Positions 47,236-57,701 of a stretch of 64,000 nt of DNA are shown here, in pieces. Source of the stretch: Brachynemurus nebulosus. Taxonomy: Eukaryota; Arthropoda; Insecta; Neuroptera; Myrmeleontidae. The number at the start of each line of letters is the position of its first letter. Positions within the stretch are counted from its first letter, which is position 1. Both the position numbers and the translations under genes were made by a program. The stretch is from the NCBI GenBank assembly GCA_035578155.1, contig JAPWDM010000001.1, positions 170,783,498 through 170,847,497 on the forward strand, given 5' to 3'. Below the pieces are notes generated by a model. That model had not been told where the DNA came from, ran no database searches, and saw only the letters and a list, made by a program, of their open reading frames with translations.

Positions 47236-48843
47236 TTATTTATCTGGATAAAAGTTTTGAGCAGTTATTGAATTTAATTGAATCCAGTAAAATCACAAAA
47301 CAAAATAATCGAATCACTTAAAGGTTTGTTGAACTTAACTGAACCCAATAATCCATTGTTTTCCGAATATTAAAAGTTTGACGTAGATAAGTAAGTAATT
47401 AATGTTATTAAAATTGCTACACGTAAATGTTGAAAATTTTTATAATTGAAAATATGGCAAGACCAAACAATTTGAAATTATAAATAACATTTTTACATTT
47501 AATTTATTCTAATTTTATTGTAGCTACTGAATTGTGTATTTATTAATATCAAATAAAGAATAAGTTTGACAATTTAATTGATTTAAAATACGTTCGAGTT
47601 TCCAGTAAAAGTTTTTTGTCCTAATTACATTTTAATTAAATAAACATATATTCGTCCTCAGAAAATGATTTCCAATGAGTTTAAATGTTCAAGTTAACTG
47701 AACGACTGAAATTTTAATTTGGTCAAAGTTTTTATGTACATGCTTTGTTGAAAAATATAGATTTATACAATAAGCTAAAAAGTTTCTTTATTCTAATTTT
47801 AAAAAAAAAGCCTTTTTCTGTCTTTTAAACGTTGAAAAACTTTATGGGGACTTTTATGTTTCAAAATTCGGGTGTACCTAATCATATTGTTAGATACCTA
47901 CTTCTACAAGAGCTAGCAATTTGGTAGGAATATGGATTTTAACCTACAAGATTTAAAAAAAAAAAAAAAATAAAAAAAAAACGCTAAAATATTCTTATTA
48001 TTTGTGTCCTTTTTTCAAATTTTCTAAAAATGCATATGTTTGCAAGTACGTCCGCATATACATATATGTGTATGTATTCAGTATAAATAGGTACTATATA
48101 GTAGAATAATATATATACCTCTTTTCAGATAAAATTAATCATGAGTTTTCGTTAAAAAATTAAATAATTCTTATATTCGAAACAAATCGATCTTCTATTC
48201 TTTTCTAAACATAAACTGCAAATTTAAAATTTACATAAATGCAATAATAAAAGAGATAAAGCCAAGAAAACGGAAATTATTTAAATTCAGAGTTACGAAG
48301 CATGGTTAAATTTAACTGAAATAGACCATAAAATAAAAATATTTGAAAAAGATACTATAGTAAAATATATAAAATAAAAATATATTTATTTTAGTGATAT
48401 TTCATTTTATTTTTAAATTGACAAAACGTTAACTGGCAATTTTAAAATGTTACAAACTTAACAAAAGTACTGAGTTCTTCATCACTAAGATGAAGAATTC
48501 TATTATTGTTTTTGTCACAAGCACAAAGGTGCATTATGTTTTAAATTGTAAAATTTCTCAAATTGCGGTACTTTAAAAAAAAAATGCTTCGTATTTTTTT
48601 TTTCTTTGCATAATCGTAGATTTTATGTAAGTATTTACCAATACGATTGATAATACTGGTAAGTTACACTTCCCGAACGTTTGTTAATATTCGTGGTAAA
48701 CAAGAAATAACAGTACGGTAAGTAAATAAGCGTGCAGGAATTAAAATTAGATTAACAATGATTGTAACTATTTATCTGTATTGAACTTGCAAGTACAATT
48801 AGAACAATTTATTATTGAAATTAATTAATATTAGAGTTTTCAT
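47236..48843. other. Unannotated AT-rich stretch
   Basis: No gene is present. The portion 47815-48020 resembles 35115-35310 (see there). Confidence 0.5.
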
Positions 48844-48845
48844 TA

Positions 48846-49185
48846 CATGGAGAGAAAAGTCCTATAATTTTTGTAGATAAAATTTCAGAAAAATTACCAT
48901 ACTCTCTTTTAATGCGTGCGCAATCGACGACCAAAGTAAAGAATATTTGCTAGCATGGTAAAATTTAATGTACTAACATAACTTCTGTCGGGAATGGAAC
49001 TTTTTACTGTGCTGTTTTACAAATTTTACGGAGCTAATATTACGGAAAGAATATTCTATCCTTTAAATTTTGTATGATTAATTATAATTTTTATATTTTT
49101 ACCATACAAAATTGAATATGTTCGCCGTTTACATGTCGATTGTAGTGCTGAGCACAGTAATTTTTCTATGAATTTTCTCTCCGTG
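48846..49185. mobile_element. CACGGAGAG-family MITE, 340 bp
   Basis: The left end CATGGAGAGAAAAGTCCTAT and the inverted right end CACGGAGAGAAAATTCATAG match. TA lies outside on the left (48844-48845) and TG on the right, probably a decayed TA. The right part repeats the ATATGTTCGCC and CATGTCGATTGTAGTGCTGA blocks of the 28605 palindrome. Confidence 0.8.
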
Positions 49186-49187
49186 TG

Positions 49188-50183
49188 GGTTGCAAATTCG
49201 TATTCATATTTTTAAATTTTTTCAATCATTTTTTAAATAATTTCTATGTATTTTCATATCCTTCTTTCATTTTACTGGAGTTAGTTTCATCAGTTTCATT
49301 ATTCTTACTGTTATCATAGTCTAACAAATTATTTCCCTCAATTTTTTTAAACTGCAATCCTCCAATACCGTTCCAAATTTTAATCTAAAGCATGGAGTAA
49401 ATCTATATCCTAATCTCCAATTACTGAACATCTCACCATCTGTTTTATTATTAAAACTTTTAATTAATATAACACGTTGTCTTCCACTGCCTGTCTTTGA
49501 TTCTGGACACATAATTGTTTGTACAGAATATACTACCAATTCCTTGATCTAAAGTTAAATATTTGCCCTTAGTTTCGTTCCATTATTACGATAAACTATT
49601 AAAAGCTCACCTTATTGTTGTGTTTATATGGAGCTTTGCATGGAGAGAGATCATGTTTACTCTGTGGCACCTATTATACAAATACATATGACCAATGGGC
49701 TCACTCTTATCCCTTTTATGTAGTATAGTAGTATTATATGTATGTGTGAGAGAGTATAATAATTACAAACATCCATATTTTACAACCTGGTCATATTTAT
49801 ATATTGTCACAGCAGCAACTACATACAATGGGATATAATATAGCCCCAGTTCTATAGTCTCTCCATAGGCATTTCATTTGAATGAGATACTTTAAATTAT
49901 ACAGTAGCGTTTCAAAATGTTTGAATTAAAACCCAGCACAATAAGACACGTTTTCATTTATTTGTTGTAAGAGGATATTCGGATCGGGTTTGTTACATTT
50001 TTTGGGACATTTTTAACACCTCTTTATTTAATAAACCTTCTGGAAAGATCATAAATGAGTCTACGATGGGTTATTACCTATTGAAATCTTTCGTAATTCT
50101 ACCTACGAAAATCCTTATAGATTCGTCATCCGTACTTGACCACTTTTTTCAATGGCTACAGATATGAAAGCATCTTAACGCAC
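49188..50183. other. Unannotated stretch
   Basis: No gene or bounded repeat is recognised. Confidence 0.5.
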
Positions 50184-50320
50184 TACACAGAGAAAAAATT
50201 CCAGTAAAAATTACTGAGCTGCCTCCGGTAAACGAGTCTTAAGTGACTAGTCCGTAGGAAATTATTAAGCAAAAATATAAAAAATGCGTTTCAAACATTA
50301 TTTTTTACGATTCATTTGAA

Positions 50321-50402
50321 AATTTTTCCTGTACACCTTAAGAATTTTTCCTATACACCTTAAGAATTTTTCCTATACACCTTAAGAATTTTTCCTATAC
50401 AG
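50321..50402. repeat. 22-bp tandem repeat, about 3.7 copies
   Basis: The unit AATTTTTCCTATACACCTTA plus AG is repeated almost without change from 50321; only the first unit differs, at one base (TGTACACC). Confidence 0.95.
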
Positions 50403-50964
50403 CTGCGTAAAATTCGATGGGCTAGTAAAATTTCAAGTGGACACCGGGAAAATTTACTTAATTTTTTGTAAAATATACTGGACATATGAATAATTTTTAC
50501 TGAGTCGTTGTGCATTTGTTATTTGTCACACACCACTGCATAGCCAAGCATCACATAAACTGAGAATAAATAAAACAAGCATGCGCAATAACACGACCAA
50601 CACGACTTCAGACTGCAACTAACCAGGACTGGTTCATTTAGTTGTTCAATAACCAACGTGACTGGATGTTTATATAGTGTTTTTTTTTTTTATAATAAAT
50701 TTTTAAAACAAAAAATTGTTGTTTTATGAATTTTTGTATAGTTTTGATATGTTAATTGAAATATGTTTTTATACAAATTATTGTAATGTGCTTATTGTTA
50801 AAAATTTTTATCATGTAATACCTATGTCAAATAAAGAATTTATATATTTTTTTCCACAAATAATAAAAAACCACAAAAATTTTTTTCTATATTAATAATT
50901 TGATTTTAATGCTTACCCTTCTATCAATATCCTTTTAAACTATTTTAATTCAATTATTTATTAA

Positions 50965-51464
50965 CACTATGAGGCCCGGGCACTTTCACAGTAAACTTCC
51001 CCGGAAGCCGACAATATTTTTCAACAAATTTTATGTAAACAAATACATAAAATGATTCCACAGAACACTAAATGATTCAACATGTATGTGTTAGACAGGT
51101 CCAAATATGAGTACATAGTTATTATCGTTATTATTATTTTGATAAAATACATATATAGGTATATAATGTATGTGTACATACAAACATACAATACACACAT
51201 ACATACATATGTGGATATAAATATTATTTGTAAAGAAAAGATGCAGCCTAGATATTTTGATAATAAAACATGTTATGTAATTTAAATGTACAAAAATGAA
51301 AAGTGTCCGGGTACATAGTAATAAATTATTTTTATTAGAATAACATAAAATCTTTTTTATAAATATTTTTAAGTATTTTGTTTATTATTCTAAATATTGA
51401 TCGCGGTCGGCCTCTGAGGATGTTTTGTTTGGTTTCGGATGCCGAAGCCATGGGACTGAAAGTG
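50965..51464. mobile_element. TTAA-flanked piggyBac-like MITE, 500 bp
   Basis: Ends CACTATGAGGCCCGGG and inverted CACTTTCAGTCCCATGG, TTAA on both sides (50961-50964, 51465-51468). The block AGTAAACTTCCCCGGAAGCC near the left end reappears as AGTAAATTTCCCCAGAGGCC at 53354. It is nested in the 50186 element. Confidence 0.75.
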
Positions 51465-51656
51465 TTAATAAATAAAAAAAAGCCTTATTTATAAATAATA
51501 CGGTAATTTTTACTGAGCTATAGGATAATTTAAAATTTTTACTATAAATTATCGTATTTTTTGCTTTGCCTGTCACTTATGTCCGCATTACCAGAGAGCT
51601 CAGTAATTTTTTACCAGAAATTTCAGTAAAAATTACTGTATTTTTTTCTCAGTGTA

Positions 51657-52018
51657 TTAAAAGTAACAAAAAAATAATGTTCTCACTACCTGCGATCGTA
51701 GATGTGCATAGAATTTAGGAAAATGGTCAATCACAGAACGAATTTCGGTTAATACAAAAAAAAATTAGTTAGATTTTCTGAATGAATCTGCCTGTTTTAA
51801 AAAAAAATAAAAATTTTACACTCAAATTACCCAAATTTGACCAACAGATTTAATTCATTTCATTATTGCATCAACTAATTTAAGAAAGAAAAAATTAAAC
51901 TTGGTGACGTGATCATGCATACCAGATTTTTTTTTTAAAACTACAGTATCTGTAATTTTACAATTTGAAAGATGTTTTCTTTCTTCTTTTTCAGCCAAAG
52001 TTACCTTATAGAGAATTG
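51657..52018. other. Unannotated stretch
   Basis: Nothing is recognised. Confidence 0.5.
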
Positions 52019-52022
52019 TTAA

Positions 52023-52088
52023 CGCGGTGCAACGCTAGTGACGCAGTTGGCCAGATTTCACTGTACGGCGTTCATGACCGTCAACGTG
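52023..52088. mobile_element. Very short TTAA-flanked remnant, 66 bp
   Basis: TTAA (52019-52022 and 52089-52092) brackets 66 bp whose ends are CGCGGTGCAACGC and inverted CACGTTGACGG. A related end, TTAACACGTTGACGCAACGC, occurs at 53393. It is probably an internally deleted piggyBac-like MITE. Confidence 0.5.
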
Positions 52089-52092
52089 TTAA

Positions 52093-52450
52093 TCTATTTT
52101 AATTTTTATTCAGAACAATTAATGTTTAACTTTTAAGTTAGATGGAACAAATTGAGAACAATTCATTGGAGTAAAAAAATTATATAAAGAGTATAATTTT
52201 TCGACTTTTGATGACTAAAAATACTGAATTTTATTAATAGAGCTAATTATTTAATGGAGCTTCTAGAGGAGTAATTATTGATTTCAATAAAACAATTTGA
52301 AAGAAAATTCACGTAGAAAAAGATTTTCAACTTCCAACGATAACTTATTTTTCCGGTATTATAATGACATAAAGTTCGTTTACTAAAAAGATATTTCTCG
52401 AAATATAAAAAAAATCTGTTTCCGAGCTACAGTTTCCAAATAACGTGCAC
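52093..52450. other. Unannotated stretch
   Basis: No gene or bounded repeat was found. Confidence 0.5.
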
Positions 52451-52505
52451 AAAAGATGTCCGATCTCAATTAAAATTCACATAGTGTTTGAAAAATTATC
52501 AAAAC

Positions 52506-52577
52506 TGGATCGGCTGGGACTCGAACGCGGATCTCTTGGTTACTAGCCAAGCGCCTTACCAATTAGGCCACCGACCG
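52506..52577 (-). tRNA. tRNA-Thr(AGT)-like sequence, probably a SINE head
   Basis: On the minus strand the cloverleaf reads: acceptor CGGTCGG pairing with CCGATCC (the first pair is C-C and the third G-T), D stem GCCT/AGGC, anticodon stem CTTGG/CCAAG with loop CTAGTAA, giving anticodon AGT (52542-52544; threonine). The T loop TTCGAGT has a stem CCGCG/CCCAG with two mismatches. There is no intron and no encoded CCA. Weak T and acceptor pairing, plus its position inside a TSD-bracketed repeat, argue for a tRNA-derived promoter head rather than a working tRNA gene. Confidence 0.5.
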
Positions 52578-52856
52578 TTCGTTCGAGTGCCACTCCAGTT
52601 CCGATAATCAATCAAACACATTCTCTCTTTAATGCGAGACGCAGTTACACTGTTTAATTTCAAATGTTATCGAGTGCCTGTGAAACATTATTAATGTATG
52701 GCGGACTTTTGTCCGTATTTTAAACATACACCAATATTCATATGTTCACTTAATGTCCAGCTTTCGCTGATACTTGAACACTCGATGTACCTTGGCAAAT
52801 GGCCAATTCATTATGTTAATTAAAATTCACATAGTGTTTGAAAAATTATCAAAACT

Positions 52857-52925
52857 GGATGGGCTGGGACTTGAACCCGGATCTCTTGGTTACTAGCCAA
52901 GCGCCTTACTAGTAACCAAGAGATG
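52857..52925 (-). pseudogene. Broken tRNA-Thr-like copy
   Basis: This matches the 3' half of the neighbouring tRNA-like sequence, with a better T stem (CCGGG against CCCAG), through the anticodon arm to GGCGCTTGG. It then switches into an inverted copy of the anticodon arm (TAGTAACCAAGAGAT) instead of a D arm. The result is a hairpin at about 52884-52925 and no complete cloverleaf. Confidence 0.75.
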
Positions 52926-53141
52926 ACCACCATGAATATTAGTGTATGTTTAAAATACGGACAAAAGTCCGCCATACATTAATAATGTTTCACAGGCACT
53001 CGATAACATTTGAAATTAAAAAATGTCCGATCTCGTTTTAAAAACTACATGAGTTTTAAAAAAAATAAGAAACGTTATTAATTAATTTCTTGAAGAAGTT
53101 TTAAGACTGGATGAATTAGCCCTCCGAAATGAGTGAAACGT

Positions 53142-53272
53142 AATTATAGTTTGTTTATTTTGTTTAGAATATGAACATCATATTTCCTTCTCTGTTTTGC
53201 AGAATATAGAAAATGTGCAAAACAGAGAAAGAAATATGGTGTTCATATTCTAAACAAAATGAACAAATTATA
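53142..53272. repeat. Long hairpin, about 55-bp stem
   Basis: The arms TTTTGTTTAGAATATGAACA and CTTCTCTGTTTTGCA are mirrored as TGCAAAACAGAGAA and TGTTCATATTCTAAACAAAA with few mismatches around a loop of about 12 bases (near 53205-53216). It could be a MITE or an inverted duplication. A pre-miRNA-like transcript is possible but unsupported. Confidence 0.8.
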
Positions 53273-54213
53273 GATATTAGTTTGTAACAACCTGATTTAC
53301 GTAGGGCAATAGGTAACTAAGGTGTGACACCTTACAGTCTACGCATCTACGCAGTAAATTTCCCCAGAGGCCAGCAATAGTTTTAACACGTTGACGCAAC
53401 GCTACCCCCCGTCAGCACCGTGTGCACTTACAACCTGGCCACGGTAGCATGTGATCACTGATCACGATCCGCTCTTACGGTTGTTCTAGCCATTCTGGTA
53501 TGTAGTGTATTCGGACTCTAAGGTGTTGATTACAATAGAAAGGTAGTTCGCATGTTAAAAATCGTTGAACACCACTAATACGATATATTAATATACTCGT
53601 AATTACTCGATAAAAGCTCGTATCGAATATTTCTACAACCGTACTATACAATAAATAAATTGTTGTATTCATTTCCGTCTAATACCAAATAAACTGTCCG
53701 ATGTTAGTGTTGTTACTCTCCGTTCTATTATATAGTAATAACAACAATCCTTTGTATAGAGTCCTGCACCCTTTTATTTATGTGGCTAGTCGAGCTTGCC
53801 TACGAGGTGGCCATTTTACATTGACTCCAGAATTCGAACTTTGGTATATATAAGTGTGTGGACAGACTAGTACGGTATACCGTTACATTGCACGAACGTC
53901 GACCGTACGGTCAATTCAAGAGATATATTTAGATATACGTCATACGATTAAATTTCAAGTAAAAAAATACAATTCCTGAATAAAAAGAGTATGAGTAGAA
54001 GTTATAAAACTATGAAGTAATTATATTGTCTGCTTTAGGAAAAATAGAGGAAAACGTGATAAACTGACGAAAACATGTATTAAATTTGTTGTCCAAAATC
54101 AATATCTACTAATTGTATTATTCACTCCGAACCGAAACCATAGCCACGTGTATCCAGTGATTATTTGTGAATTTATCAGGACGCCTTACTATTATAAATG
54201 AATGGAAAATATA
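53273..54213. other. Unannotated stretch with one piggyBac-like end
   Basis: TTAACACGTTGACGCAACGC at 53393 resembles the ends of the 52023 remnant, but no matching right end was found. There is no gene otherwise. Confidence 0.45.
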
Positions 54214-54217
54214 TTAA

Positions 54218-55135
54218 CCCTAGAATCATACGTTGATCTACGAGTCAAATTAATCATACATCGGCGTCATTTTGACGAATGGACTTTTTACGGGAGAGTT
54301 TATTTGCAAAAGACATTTTCTTTACATAACAGTACTACAAAAGCGAACAAAATATTTAAAAAAATTGGATTTGGAAAAATTTCTTAATATAAATATTTAT
54401 TAAATTTTTTAATCTTTTTATCAAAGCATATTTTCGTTATAAAAATTAAAAAATAGATAAATACATCAATTGTATCATAAAACATGTCTTCCAAATTATT
54501 AATTTATCAACTATTATGAGTCAGTGGACATGTGTGACTTTACAGAATGTGAAATTTCTCAGTCATAAATATTCCTATAGATATGTAGTTATTTCCCCAT
54601 TAGGCACATTTGTCAATTTTCTAAAATTTTTTAGTAATTTTTCGAATAAGATCTCAAAAAATAATAAAAATTAAAATATTTCCCACAAAATAAATTGTTA
54701 ATCTTTTATTAAGTCATTCGAAACGCATTCTTTAGTTTTCGATTCAATATATTAAATTTTCAGTATTATGTCGTCCCTATAAGTCAAACAGCTGTAATAA
54801 TCTTTCACATTATCATAATCATTGAATAAATTAATTATAACATCCATATCTTTAATAAATTTTAGAAAAATTAGGAAAACTTTTATATTTGGAGTACAAA
54901 ATCTTTAAAAAAAAAACATCGGTTTATCATACATCGTCGTCCTTTTGACACACACTATTTCAGTATAAAAAAAAAACGACAATAGCTATAAACAAAATTT
55001 ATACGTCTTATGTGTTATAATAACAAATAAATTAGATAACAGAAGTTTCACAGCAAGCAGGCAACGACAAGTTGTAGTATTGGAGCAGGTAGAGAAGTTC
55101 GTTCGTCGTTTTGACGAGTACGTATGATTCTAGGG
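54218..55135 (-). mobile_element. piggyBac-like TTAA MITE, 918 bp, copy 2 (inverted)
   Basis: It has the same 16-bp TIR CCCTAGAATCATACGT and TTAA flanks (54214-54217, 55136-55139) as the element at 20678-21599, and is its reverse complement with only scattered differences along the full length. No transposase. The similarity of the two copies suggests relatively recent activity. Confidence 0.92.
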
Positions 55136-55139
55136 TTAA

Positions 55140-55844
55140 TAAACTGAAATTTGTTTAATAAAAACCATACATTTGCTGATTTTACCTTAAAAAATTCTAA
55201 AAATAGAATACTTTTCTATAATTAACCAACAAAAAGCATAAGAGGTAATTTTTATGATATTTTTTTTTTTTTAATTTCAAAATAAAGTGGGGTTTGATAA
55301 TAGGGTTAGGAATAACTTTTTTTATTGTTTTGTAAAATTTGGCAAATAGACATCGTAATAAGTAGGTACTCGCTTTGAAAAATTCAAACAGTATTAAAAA
55401 AAAAAAAAAAAAAACTTTTTCTTTAAAAAAATGTGAAAATTATGTACAAACTGATATATAAGAGTCCGAATAAACTGATATATAAGGGGCTCAAAACTAT
55501 AATGGGGTAAGTCAAAATATGTTGTTTTAAGTTATTTAACGTTAAAGTATGAGTGAAGCATAGTAAGTATACGGCGCTAAAGTAAAGTAATGGTCTCTAC
55601 CGGCTTTATTGTATAAGTAATGACTTATGTCGTTTTGGCACAGAATGAATATCAGGTTAAATAATGATAATTTCAAAATATCTCCAATCTTTAAAAGATT
55701 GACTTTCACCACTATAGTTCTGAGCCCCTCATATGTCACCACTTGTCGAATGTAGTCGAATTTCGTATCCCTTCCAGGCTAAAGTACATAATAAATCTTA
55801 TTACCTGATTGAGCGTTTGGGTATACTTGAAGTAGTATAATAAT
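55140..55844. other. Unannotated stretch with poly-A
   Basis: There is no gene. A pure A run of about 17 lies at 55397. A short duplicated phrase (AAACTGATATATAAG) occurs near 55449 and 55472. Confidence 0.5.
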
Positions 55845-57275
55845 AGTAGGTATACCGTGCAATAAGTGCGGGAAATTGTCGATTGCCCACGAAAGCGACG
55901 TCGAGCGCACGAACGTAGTGAGTGCACTCATTCGCTTGAGTGGGTAATCGACAATCCCGCACGAGTAGCACATACTATTTCTTATTACCAATTTCACATA
56001 CTTTTTTCTATTATTATTACTATTTTTGACATTTTTATTACTTTTTAAATTAATATTTTTAAGTGCTCGTCTTTTTTTTCTGAATTAATTATTGTTTAAA
56101 TTACTTTGTTGGTGGTTTTTATAGAAATAATTATGAAGTATTTATTAAATGCAAAATCAAGAGGCGGCTTTGCGTGTTTTATTGTCAGTTTGCGTGTGGA
56201 AAGTTACTTTCCGCACGCAAAAGAGTATGTGGGAAGAGTAGGGGAAGGTCGCCCAAAGCGGGTAAGCTAAGATTAAACGCCCAAAAAAGTGACTTTTGAC
56301 TTCGATAAGTAGATCTTTTTTATATTATCAGATAGAATAGTTAACGAACTTTAAAATTAAACTTCGCTTAAGAAATGTTTATACGATATTTATTTTTAAT
56401 AAAGACAATACAAAACCTCTGCAAAAACCCGCTTTGCCCGTATAGGTATCCTAAACCGGGTAACCCCCTTTGGGGAAAGCGGGTAAGTACATTATGTATT
56501 TAAATACTGTTATTATTTTTTAATATAAACTTTCTTAATCATATAGAACTTAACAATAATAATAATAATTAAGTAAAAAAAATTGAAATAAGACAAAAAT
56601 AATAAATTTATAACAATTAACTGTAACTTTCTTTACAACCTCCATATTGGAATATATTACTTTAGGTGATTCCACATCAAAATCACCACAAACAGGGCAG
56701 AAATATTTTTTTAAGCTTTTTCCCTCATTCCGTCGTAAAAAGAAGATTATTTATATTTTTTCTCCTTCCAACAGTTTTTTCCATTAAGATGCTTCTATTT
56801 TGTCTACCCGCTTTGCCCAAAAAGACTTAATTTTGTTAACTTAGAATAATTTCAAAATGAAAGCCGATACTTGTCTACCTTTTTCTACATTAAAAGTCAA
56901 ATGATGATAACATAATATGGTAATACCAAAAAGATTACAAATAAAAAGGTTTGTGACTAGTCACAGAATATTTATCGTCAAAATTTTTAACAAAACCAAC
57001 AAAAAAATTTGATGAAGCTTAACTAGGACATTAAACGACACAAGCATTCAAGTGCAACTGATTTACATTGGTTGATATTCGGTTAATCTCGGTATACACA
57101 CGACCTGACAAAAACATTCGATACAACGATATACAAGCGCTTACCCGCTTTAAGGGGGGTACCTGCTTTGGGCGACCTTCCCCTACAGTGGAGAAACAGC
57201 TATTTTGCGTACAGAAATGTGTGCGCCAAGTTAGTACTTCTCCCGCATGATAAAAAATTATATTATAGGCCCTCT
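55845..57275 (-). repeat. Hairpin repeat A, copy 2, interrupted
   Basis: This is the inverted copy of 21870-22440. The hairpin end (55860-55965; arms TGCGGGAAATTGTCGATTG and its complement) comes first, then the common body, then GTGCGCCAAGTTAGTACTTC. It has a single, not duplicated, distal block. It is split by a TA-flanked element at 56241-57183; removing that restores the copy 1 sequence. Confidence 0.85.
56241..57183. mobile_element. TA-flanked non-autonomous DNA transposon, 943 bp, nested in repeat A
   Basis: Ends GGGGAAGGTCGCCCAAAGCG and inverted GGGGAAGGTCGCCCAAAGCA, with TA on both sides (56239-56240, 57184-57185). The uninterrupted repeat A copy at 22060-22075 has a single TA at the homologous place, proving the insertion. 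The word GGGTA joined to CCAAAGCGGG or GGCAAAGCGGG recurs inside near 56426, 56455, 56474 and 56806. No transposase. Confidence 0.93.
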
Positions 57276-57699
57276 GTATAATTTCAGTCATTATTTAGCC
57301 TTTAGCCATTAAAATTTTTTCGTTTGTGTCGCATTTTTATCTAAATTGTTTTACAATTTTACCGAATTGGTATGAACGTCCAATTTGACCGCATTGTACC
57401 CTGCACCAAAATCCGGTCAAATTGCACTCATGTTACGTTCTGTCGTACTGGTCTGTTCGGTCCTTAAAACTGCCCTACAACAATGGCGAGTGCATACTAT
57501 TACAATTATTGCCTTCCATCATAATACACGGTTTAAAATATCTAATTATAATATCCTCGGATAGTCGCCATGTACATCCTGTAATATTGGATTGATCAAT
57601 TTATTATTAGGTATACATGAATGTACACACAAATGTCGTTTTCATTCAATTCATTTTATACTTGACTTGACTTTGAGCGAGGCGCGGTGCAGGGGTACA
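57276..57699. other. Unannotated stretch
   Basis: No recognisable feature. Confidence 0.5.
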
Positions 57700-57701
57700 T
57701 A

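Larger units (their letters stand above)
50186..51654. mobile_element. CAC-ended TA element, 1469 bp, with nested TTAA MITE
   Basis: Ends CACAGAGAAAAAATTCCAGT and inverted CACTGAGAAAAAAATACAGT, flanked by TA (50184-50185, 51655-51656). The subterminal word AAAAATTACTGAGCT recurs (50206 region; inverted near 51507 and 51597), relating it to the 28605 and 48846 elements. It contains a 22-bp tandem (50321-50402) and a TTAA insertion (50965-51464). Confidence 0.8.
52468..53017 (-). mobile_element. tRNA-Thr-derived SINE-like insertion, 550 bp, with 17-bp TSD
   Basis: The insertion is bracketed by AAAAGATGTCCGATCTC (52451-52467) and AAAAAATGTCCGATCTC (53018-53034), a 17-bp TSD with one mismatch, typical of LINE-machinery retrotransposition. 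Inside are a complete tRNA-like head (52506-52577, minus), a second broken copy (about 52857-52925), a direct repeat of the roughly 40-bp 3' segment (AAATTCACATAGTGTTTGAA), and an inverted pair (52657-52742 against 52928-53017). It is thus a rearranged dimer rather than a simple SINE. Confidence 0.75.

Noticed and set aside
46975..47271. 98-codon open frame over the microsatellite
   Set aside because: It is largely an Ile-Tyr run translated from (TA)n.
50321..50402. CRISPR-like array
   Set aside because: The 22-bp units are directly adjacent with no spacers, so this is a simple tandem repeat.
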